A stretch of 7,338 bases of DNA, from positions 1-7,338 of the forward strand of contig JBDHUX010000049.1 in NCBI GenBank assembly GCA_039809405.1. The letters are read 5' to 3'. The stretch comes from JBDHUX01 sp039809405. GTDB taxonomy: Bacteria; Patescibacteriota; Gracilibacteria; Absconditabacterales; Absconditicoccaceae. Within the stretch, counting starts at the first letter, position 1. Every line of letters starts with the position of its first letter. The position numbers and the translations under genes were made by a program. The notes beneath the pieces are model-generated. The model worked only from the letters and a program-made list of their open reading frames with translations, searched no databases and had not been told where the DNA came from. Shown here in pieces: positions 1-6,312 of this stretch.

Positions 1-72
1 TGGTGTAGTAATAGGTTCTGGTGTAGTAATAGGTTCTGGTGTAGTAATAGGTTCTGGTGTAGTAATAGGTTC
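1..72 (-). repeat. 18-bp tandem repeat, four exact copies, coding for EPITTP
   Basis: The unit TGGTGTAGTAATAGGTTC (plus strand) occurs at 1-18, 19-36, 37-54 and 55-72, and a fifth partial unit begins at 73. On the minus strand it codes for EPITTP in the frame of the gene starting at 747. Because the unit is 18 bp, gain or loss of copies keeps the frame and only changes linker length. The array continues beyond the left edge, so its true copy number is unknown. Confidence 0.95.
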
Positions 73-747
73 TGGTGCTAGATTTCATGGTCATAGCTGT
101 TTAGGAGTAGGTGTATATATCCTATCTCTCAACTTGCTGTCTATACTTACAAAGTCAGACTTTATATCCTCATACCTACCTAGTAAATCATTTAATTTGC
201 TTAGCATTTCTTCTTTTTGCTTTATTTGATCTTGCGATAATTGGTCCAATCACTCCAGATACTCTATCTTACTTACTATATCCAGTATAGCATTTTCCAA
301 AGTACCTTTGAAATCATTTATACTATGCTCCAATGGTATAAACATAGATGAAAAAAACGGTGTGTCTGCATTTATATCAAAATCTTTATCAAACCTATTC
401 ATATGCTCTCTCAAGCTGTCCCATCTTGTTTTAATTCAATCAAATTGCCTCGATATATCACTTATATTGATAGTTCACAGAGGTTTGTACAATGACACTT
501 CAGGAGGTGTACCATTATGAGACCCCCTAGACAATAAATGTTCTAATTCGTCTCACAGTCTTTGTAGCAAATCAGAATGACGGAAAACACCTCTACTTCT
601 GGAGTTACTACTATCTAGCAAATCCATCAATTTTTGTTTGGCGAAGTCCGATTCAAGAGAGTTATTGTTTATAGCGTTTATCAACTTATCATCTCAAGAC
701 TGCAGTGCCCTATTGATTAGATCAAGATCCTTTTTTAATTTATCCAT
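1..747 (-). CDS. Unknown helical protein with C-terminal (EPITTP)n repeats, partial at 3' end
   Basis: I do not recognise this family. Read with UGA as glycine, the frame is open for 249 codons from the ATG at 747 to the left edge of the window. Under the standard code it would be cut by seven UGA codons. Seven of its 12 glycines are UGA. There is no signal peptide or membrane segment; the protein starts MDKLKKDLDLINRAL. Residues 1-215 are rich in Leu, Asp, Lys, Glu and Ser, with heptad-like stretches (for example around residues 160-200) that suggest helices or coiled coil. Then come TPTPKQLGPGNLAP and at least four exact copies of EPITTP, a Pro/Thr linker of the kind that joins domains in extended or surface proteins. 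The C-terminal domain lies outside the window. A consensus promoter sits just upstream, so the gene probably has its own transcript. The reading frame is certain enough; function is unknown. Confidence 0.8.
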
Positions 748-777
748 TTTGGTATATAAAAAAAATAAATACGCTAT

Positions 778-807
778 ATTATAATCGCAGGGGGGGGTGT
801 TTGTCAA
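778..807 (-). promoter_or_regulatory. Consensus sigma-70-type promoter for the gene starting at 747, with C8 spacer tract
   Basis: On the minus strand, TTGACA (807-802) and TATAAT (783-778) both match the consensus perfectly and are separated by 18 bp. Transcription would start near 771, giving a 5' leader of about 24 nt with no Shine-Dalgarno motif. The spacer contains a run of eight C (plus-strand G790-797). Such a run can slip during replication, and spacer length strongly affects promoter strength, so expression may be switchable. The promoter match is seen; the switching is inference. Confidence 0.7.
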
Positions 808-817
808 GTATTTTGAT

Positions 818-845
818 AAAAAATCCGATAACTTTTAGTTATCAG
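818..845 (-). terminator. Probable intrinsic terminator after the restriction nuclease gene
   Basis: On the minus strand CTGATAAC pairs with GTTATCGG around a TAAAA loop (eight pairs, one G-T), followed by A and six T. It lies about 165 nt beyond the stop at 1010 and just before the promoter at 807-778. It would therefore separate transcription of the nuclease gene from that of the next gene. The stem is AT-rich, so strength is uncertain. The 846-1009 stretch between it and the nuclease stop shows nothing else I can support. Confidence 0.5.
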
Positions 846-1009
846 CGTCGTCATACTATATTATATATTAATAATGTTTGTATAACATGAACAAACTACA
901 ATTTATAATCGTTAGCAGAGTTATAAGAGGTATTTTTTGGAATAATATTGGAAAATGGTGTGATAATTACCTGATAACTCCTATATATTTATCCAATCTA
1001 TCACAATGT

Positions 1010-3052
1010 TTAGTAAAATTCTATTTCACTTTCATCAGACTCATCATCGAGATTTCTATGTTCATTCATCAGCTCTCCAAGAGTTTTTTCTTTGTATTTC
1101 CACATATTAACTCCCCAATAAGCACCGGATGGATTTCTGCGATTTTTCCTCGTTTCGATTTCACGAGTCAGTGGCGACAATTTCCAAATTTTATTTTCAA
1201 ATTTCACTTCCTTATCACTAACAACTTCAGCTACAATATTTATGTCATCAAAATACACAATTTTCTTACCGATTAACTCTAAACTCTCAAAAGACAATCT
1301 ATTTCCGATACTTTTCTTTTCACTAGAATAGTTATTGTTTATTTTTAATTCATCATTGATCGGCAAAATCTTATCAATAAGAATGTCTATTAAATATTCA
1401 GCTCTGGTTTTTATTTGTTCTACACCCCAACTTTGCTGATCTGTAATTTTATTTTTGGCAATTTGCATTCCTGCATTATTTTCATAAATAACTTTTTTAT
1501 CTCCGAAAGAATGATTGCTTAATTCTTGATTATGACGAATCAAGGTCAGGTTACCGATATTGTTCAAATAATTATCGTGAATTACTTTATAATTTACACC
1601 AAGTTCGTTTTTCCAGGTTTCGTTTAAAGTTTGTGGCATAATATGTTCAACTTGCAAAAGCTTATCGTTTAAATTAGGGCGATTTTTAGTCAAGCTTTCT
1701 TCAATCAAACTCTGTAAAAATTTACCGCTACGTAAATTATAAAAATTTGATTCTGGATTTAACAATTGAGTTGTAATATCATTATTATTAGGTAATCTAA
1801 GAGCATATTGTTGATTTGAAAGTATTTCTAGCATTTTTGCCTTTTTATTTTCTGCTTCAATTAAACGATCGAAGTACTTTACAAGTAGTGGAGCGTTTTT
1901 ATTTTCTCCTTGTGTGATCCTTAGAATTCTTCTACGAGCAATATAAATGAAAATAGCGTCTAAAATTGCCAATGCATCATTATCATTTAATTTCTGTTCG
2001 GTCCTTAAACGTAAAATACCCAGGATAAATGAGTAAAATCCCGAAGATTCAATGATTTTTAAATCCATAATCTTTGAGTCAATTTTTTCATTTCCACTTG
2101 ATTTATATCCTGCTAAAATTGCGTATTCAGTGGAATACTCTGCTAACTTATTAATGAGTTGTTCATGATCTTCATCTTCAAATAAATCTTTAAAATCACG
2201 ATAAAGTTCTTTATGGTTTGCATCGGTTGCTTTTTTGTAGTTGGAAATGTCAACCAATTGCATATAATCACGGATGAAAGCTGATATTGAAAATGCAGTA
2301 TTGCCACCTGATAGATTTTGTTCAATTTTTAACCAAAAATTGTGATATAAATTATTTTGTTGATCTGAAGATTTTCCTAGTAATAGGTAATTTCTCACTA
2401 AATCCGCAAGTGATAACGGTTTTCATAGAGAGTTCATACTTTCAAAAATTTCTTGAGGTTTTTCCCAATCATTTCTTTCAGGCTCTAGTTGAATTGTAAC
2501 GATATTAAAATTTACTAACCCTTTTTCAATTAAGTTTCTAATTTTTTCTTGTCCGATTTTTTCCAATTTTGACTTAAAAAACTTATAATTTAGAAATACT
2601 GCTGAATTCTTATCGTCATCATCCAAATGTCCGCCTAAAATAATATTCTTGTATACTTTCCAATCAGATTCAACTTGCTTTAATTTGATCTTGTATTCCA
2701 CATCGCCACTGACGTTATTGTTTTTCAAATACTTCGAGTCAATAGTATTTCTTAATGAATCATCTGTAATGCAGTCACGAGCAGCTATCAAAAATAACAT
2801 TGTAGTTGTTAGTCTTTGCTGTCCATCAACCAAAATATATTTATCAGGTTCCCCTAAAATTGTACTTTCTGCGTAATATATAATTGTGCCAAAAAAATGT
2901 TGAGTAGTGTTATTGGCCACTTTCTCAATATCTTCAAATAAAATTTCACACATCTCTTGACCCCATTCATAATTTCTCTGGTAGGGTGGAATAAAAAATG
3001 TGACATCGTTGTTTGAGAGTAATTTTAAAACTTGATTATCTAGACTTCTCAT
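1010..3052 (-). CDS. Fused DUF262-DUF1524 (GmrSD-type) restriction nuclease with one in-frame UGA
   Basis: 680 residues. Residues 1-218 carry the DUF262 (GmrS-like, ParB-fold NTPase) signatures IPPYQRNYEW (21-30) and DGQQRLTT (76-83), then ESMNSL-G-KPLSLADL, where the G at 210 is UGA (2425-2423). Residues about 440-530 carry the DUF1524 (GmrD-like) HNH nuclease: VEHIMPQ (468-474), IGNLTL (499-504) and LSNHSF (511-516). A C-terminal domain (about 588-663, with PSGAYWG and MWKY) vaguely resembles modification-recognition modules and is unassigned. Known members are type IV enzymes that use nucleotide hydrolysis to cut modified phage DNA; that role here is inferred. Under the standard code the gene would split in two, but the sequence runs on in frame through the conserved NSxGKPL motif, so it is one gene. 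Only 1 of 29 glycines is UGA, unlike every neighbour, which suggests recent transfer. It lacks CGA and CGG codons; its Trp codons are all TGG. Confidence 0.93.
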
Positions 3053-3141
3053 ATTATCTATTTTATTAGCATAATAAATAAGATTAAATTGTTGCTACGG
3101 AAAATTTTCATATCGTTAAAATTTACAATCATCCGATATCT

Positions 3142-3171
3142 AGTATATATCCAATCTCTATAGTAAATCAA
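3142..3171 (-). promoter_or_regulatory. Candidate promoter for the restriction nuclease gene
   Basis: On the minus strand, TTGATT (3171-3166) and TATACT (3147-3142) are 18 bp apart, giving a leader of about 80 nt before the ATG at 3052. The match is moderate and chance matches are common in DNA this AT-rich. The surrounding 3053-3228 gap holds no gene. No Shine-Dalgarno motif precedes the ATG. Confidence 0.3.
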
Positions 3172-3228
3172 GGTTAAAGAAATGTATAAGTATATAAGTT
3201 AGTCACATCAAACAAATATAAATCCAAT

Positions 3229-4239
3229 TTACTTGTTTATCATATCGGACAAATTATTGTTCTGCCTATCTTCATCTTTACTGCTTTTGCTCCGATAAAA
3301 TAATCAGATCATAACTATTATAAATAAAATCAATGTATATGGTAGTCGTCACAACATCACAAATACGATCAAAAACGGTAACCAGCTAATAGAAAATGAC
3401 TTATTATAAGTTAAGTTTGGATGAGAAAAAAATAATCACACTACCCAAGTGACAAAAGTATATAAAAGAAGTACAATAGATACAATAGTAGTAATTAGAA
3501 ACGATAAAAATATCCGTCCAATAGTTGAGATAGCAGAAAATAGTGGAAATAAAGACTTGATATGATCTAGTGCCATAAGTATAAATGTTTTATCTGTAAT
3601 GATACTTGTTATCTCTGACTCAATGATTGATGATATCTTGGAAGTATCTAGGTATATAGTATCATCTCTTAGTATAGAATTTACCCCAGGATAAGAGCTT
3701 AAAAAATCAGGAAATCACCCTCATAAATTATCTATATAGTCTGATAGTAAATCTATGCCGGACATGATTTCTGATGTAGATATAAATTTATTTCACATAT
3801 CTTCATCACCTGCAATACAAAGTCAACTTTTTATTATAGATACTCATTGTTTATTTTGTACAAAAAAATCATCACAACTACCATCTATATTTATATTTAG
3901 AACACCGTCTTGGAGTATGACTCAATCTATATCTGCATTTATGAGTCCACCCTCAAACATAATTCAATTTATATTGCTATCGATTCCATTATTACTTATA
4001 GATATAAACCCTCCAGATCAAAATAATCTGCTTATCTCATCTGTATCAATACTTTTACTTATCTGGAGACCTATCTTATCTGCTACATAGGACATCCTCT
4101 CTGGTGTAGCCAAGCGACTTATCATCAGTATAAACACAACTAGTGCAACAAATCACGACACAAAGATACCAATTCGTAGTCTCCAAAAAAATCATCGTTT
4201 AGTAAGATTGTTATTAAATATGTAATTTAGTAGTTTCAT
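3229..4239 (-). CDS. Unknown membrane protein with an extracytoplasmic domain
   Basis: 336 residues, open only when UGA is read as glycine (13 of 27 glycines are UGA). One hydrophobic segment lies near the N-terminus (about 17-40). About 200 polar residues follow, with short alternating strands such as INADIDGVILQDGVLNINIDG and possibly a Cys122-Cys141 pair. Hydrophobic stretches then span about 242-271 and 286-315, the last perhaps two helices, and a charged tail of about 20 residues ends the protein. The middle domain is probably outside the membrane. Its five CGA/CGG codons (15, 22, 242, 298, 316) all lie in or next to hydrophobic segments, where Trp fits better than Arg; ordinary Arg residues use AGA, AGG or CGC. 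The gene is divergent from the Excalibur gene at 4387. I do not recognise the family. The layout recalls DUF1189 proteins, but I see no shared motif. Confidence 0.85.
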
Positions 4240-4310
4240 GCAGTATTTAATATTTATAAATTGGGTTTTATATGGATCGTAAATGTGTTCTATAAAAATA
4301 TAAAAATAAT

Positions 4311-4338
4311 TTGATTTGATAAGTGAAAAGAATAATAT
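4311..4338 (+). promoter_or_regulatory. Candidate promoter for the Excalibur-domain gene
   Basis: TTGATT (4311-4316) and TAATAT (4333-4338) are 16 bp apart in the 147-bp gap between two divergent genes. A leader of about 40 nt would result. The match is only partial. No equally good candidate was found for the opposite gene starting at 4239. Confidence 0.3.
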
Positions 4339-4386
4339 GCGATCGATAATATGGATAGTATTATTTATTATTTAATAAATTGCAAT

Positions 4387-4854
4387 ATGTCAGAGATCAG
4401 AGAGACGATCCAAAAATACAGATACAACAGAAATGTCCGCACTATAATACTTGTCGTACTGCTTCTTATCTTACTTGGTATGTTATTTTTTTGGTGAAAG
4501 ATGAAAGGTCTGATATTGGTACTAATAGTACTCGTCGGCATAGCTTTATGATTACATATAGCTGATTACGACTTGGATATAGGTACTCTGATGAAAACTG
4601 GATCATTTGAGCAGTCAAGAGTGGAAACAAGAAAATGAGTAAAGATAATATGATCTGAGTGCGCTAGTGATAATTTAAACTGTGCTGATTTTACGACTCA
4701 ATCGCAAGCTCAAGCCAAGTATGAATACTGTGCAGATAAGATATCTCGTGCAAATAGTCATATATGAGGCAAGGATAAAGTAAAAAGTCTTGACATCTAC
4801 TGACTTGATGGCGACAAAGACGGCATGGTCTGTGAAGCTCTACCAGTTAGTTAG
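4387..4854 (+). CDS. Membrane-anchored Excalibur calcium-binding domain protein
   Basis: 155 residues with UGA read as glycine (6 of 14 glycines; positions 37, 55, 84, 89, 127 and 139). Two hydrophobic segments (about 18-36 and 40-57) form an N-terminal hairpin that leaves both ends on the same side of the membrane. The C-terminal part (about 91-152) matches the Excalibur family: CADFTTQSQAQAKYEYC (99-115), then LDGDKDGMVCEALP (140-153), whose DxDxDG acidic loop resembles an EF-hand calcium loop. Cys99 and Cys149 are the usual conserved pair; Cys92 and Cys115 are extra. A longer insert than in the classic short domain separates the two halves. Excalibur domains are usually extracellular, attached to nucleases or wall proteins. 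Here the domain stands alone on an anchor, so its role is unknown. The start follows no Shine-Dalgarno motif; it is the ATG immediately before the first charged helix. Confidence 0.87.
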
Positions 4855-4888
4855 TAGATTGTAAATTTCACAAATCAAATTAACATAA

Positions 4889-4921
4889 AACCTAATTATA
4901 TAAAGATAGTCAGGTTATTTT
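4889..4921. terminator. Weak candidate terminator between convergent genes
   Basis: AACCT (4889-4893) can pair with AGGTT (4912-4916) around an 18-nt loop and is followed by A and a run of T on the plus strand. It lies in the 91-bp gap between the convergent Excalibur and tag genes. The stem is short and the loop long, so this is only a weak suggestion. Confidence 0.22.
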
Positions 4922-4945
4922 TATATAAATACAGACAGTCTCAAA

Positions 4946-5521
4946 CTAATTTAATTTCACTTCTTCGTATCTAAAGCAACTAGTTAGATGATCATTAATG
5001 ACACCAATTGCTTGTAACCATGCATATACTGTTATAGAACCAATGAATTTAAATCATCTTTCTTTCAAATCTTTGGAAATAGTATCCGATAGAGGTGATG
5101 TTATTTGATAATCTGATATAGTTTTTAATCAATTATCGATCACTTTACCATTGGTAAATCACCAAATGTAGCGATCAAAACTACCGAACTCTTTCTGTAT
5201 AGTAAGAAATGCCTGTGCATTGGAGATAGCTGAGTTGATTTTGGCTCTATTGCGGATAATTCAGTCGTCTTGCATAAGCTTCTCTACTTTATTATAATCA
5301 AATGTCGCTACTTCCTTTGGGTCAAATTTTGCAAATGCTTTGCGGTAATTTTCACGACGAGATAAAATTGTCCACCAAGAAAGACCAGCTTGCATAGTCT
5401 CGAGCAACAACATCTCAAAATGTTTGTTTTCGTCATGTAGCGGTACTCCTCGTTCGGTATCGTGGTAGCGGATATAATCAGGATATCAGAGACATCGGGG
5501 ACAATGGGATTTTTGAGGCAT
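4946..5521 (-). CDS. tag: DNA-3-methyladenine glycosylase I
   Basis: 191 residues, about the family's usual length. It excises 3-methyladenine from alkylated DNA, starting base-excision repair in the cytoplasm. The zinc-site residues align with E. coli Tag at a constant offset of three: Cys7, His20, His178 and Cys182 (E. coli 4, 17, 175, 179). Glu41 matches the base-recognition Glu38 within LLLETMQAGLSWWTIL (38-53). Other family motifs present are IIRNRAKI, EFGSF, GFKFIGS and INDH. Five of 11 glycines are UGA, including those in DG-IIRNR and RG-FKF. The only two CGA codons (residues 9 and 24) fall at the conserved tryptophans of CPWC and EWGVP (E. coli Trp6 and Trp21), while true arginines use CGC, CGT or AGA. 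CGA is thus best read as Trp. The gene is convergent with the Excalibur gene and divergent from the hydrolase at 5601. Confidence 0.97.
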
Positions 5522-5548
5522 GATATTTCAATTTCTAAGTATTATAAT

Positions 5549-5576
5549 TTGATTTGGGAGATATATTTTTTACAAT
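5549..5576 (+). promoter_or_regulatory. Candidate promoter for the alpha/beta hydrolase gene
   Basis: TTGATT (5549-5554) and TACAAT (5571-5576) are 16 bp apart in the 79-bp gap between tag and the hydrolase. Transcription would begin about 18 nt before the ATG at 5601. A TATAAT also reads on both strands near 5541-5548 and could serve either gene, but no matching -35 element was found for it. Confidence 0.33.
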
Positions 5577-5600
5577 CATACCATATCTATAAGTAATAGT

Positions 5601-6290
5601 ATGAAAATTTCCATCAATAGTTTATTACATGGCCTCTATAAAAAAGTTGATAACTCTCAATGAGTGATTGTTTTTGTACATGGATTAACTTCAAGTAAAA
5701 ATGAACCAATCATCTCGCAATGAATGGAATATTTTAATAAAAAATGATACTCTACTTTTGTATTCAATCTCTATGGAGATCAAAATAACAAAAGAAAATT
5801 GACAACAAACTCCTTAGATCAAAATATACAAGATATCAACAGCGTTGTCAATGACTTTGTACAACAATGACAAAAGAATATTATCCTAATTTGACATAGT
5901 TTTGGGTGATTGGCATTGCTTTATGTTGATACCGTAGTTGTTGCAAAAATAGTGCTTTGGGATGCTTCGATTGGTTGAGAAGAATTACTGTGAGACGTTT
6001 ATAAAGATGAACTATGAAGATATATCGATTGGTGAGATAGCTATCGTCACTATATCAGTGATCAATTATATCAAGATTTCTGTATTGATCCACAAGTACA
6101 TATCAGACAATTACAATCTATTGAGATACCGATTGTTATTATATCGGCAGAACATGGCTTACAGACTCCAGCACAAGCTTATGCACAAACTATCCAACAA
6201 GTCCCTTTTGTTATCACATGAGCAGATCATACTTTCAGTGATAATATGAGTAAGAAAGAATTGTTTGAGACAACATTGCAAAATTTATAA
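5601..6290 (+). CDS. Alpha/beta-hydrolase fold protein, probably an esterase or lipase-like enzyme
   Basis: 229 residues with 11 of 17 glycines encoded by UGA. The fold's landmarks appear in order: strand GVIVFVHGLTSSK (21-33) with the oxyanion-hole HG, the nucleophile elbow LIGHSFGGLALLY (96-108) with Ser100, strand IPIVIISAEHG (176-186), and GADHTFSD (207-214) with the catalytic His210. In the elbow, Gly98 and Gly103 are UGA and Gly102 is GGG, so the enzyme exists only if UGA means glycine. This is the strongest single proof of the code. The usual acid, an Asp shortly after the strand ending near 182, is not obvious: the position holds Ser-Ala-Glu-His, and Glu184 may substitute. No signal peptide is seen, so a cytoplasmic enzyme is likely. 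Substrate cannot be told. There is no Shine-Dalgarno motif before the ATG. The 3' end faces that of the surface-protein gene across 22 bp. Confidence 0.92.
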
Positions 6291-6312
6291 AAGAGATATA
6301 GCATATACTTTT

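Noticed and set aside
1..72. CRISPR-like array at the left edge.
   Set aside because: The repeats are contiguous with no spacers and keep a coding frame, so they are a protein-coding tandem repeat.
878..1276. Plus-strand open frame of 132 codons overlapping the 3' end of the nuclease gene.
   Set aside because: Most of it is antisense to the coding end of the nuclease gene. The protein has no recognisable features and there is no start signal; it is a shadow frame.
1010..3052. Two adjacent genes, a separate DUF262 protein (3052-2423) and a separate HNH protein (2398-1010), or a gene broken by a nonsense mutation.
   Set aside because: The frame continues without a shift through UGA into a conserved DUF262 motif (NSxGKPL), and the other genes of the window show that UGA is glycine. 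It is one intact gene.
3755..4090. Plus-strand frame of 111 codons.
   Set aside because: It is antisense to the membrane-protein gene, which has an uninterrupted frame of 336 residues when UGA is read as glycine.
4946..5521. Loss-of-function Trp-to-Arg changes at two conserved sites of Tag.
   Set aside because: Both sites use CGA, the rest of the enzyme is intact, and true arginines use other codons. Recoding of CGA to Trp explains both at once.
5962..6249. Plus-strand frame of 95 codons within the hydrolase gene.
   Set aside because: It is an out-of-frame shadow; the hydrolase frame carries the catalytic motifs through this region.
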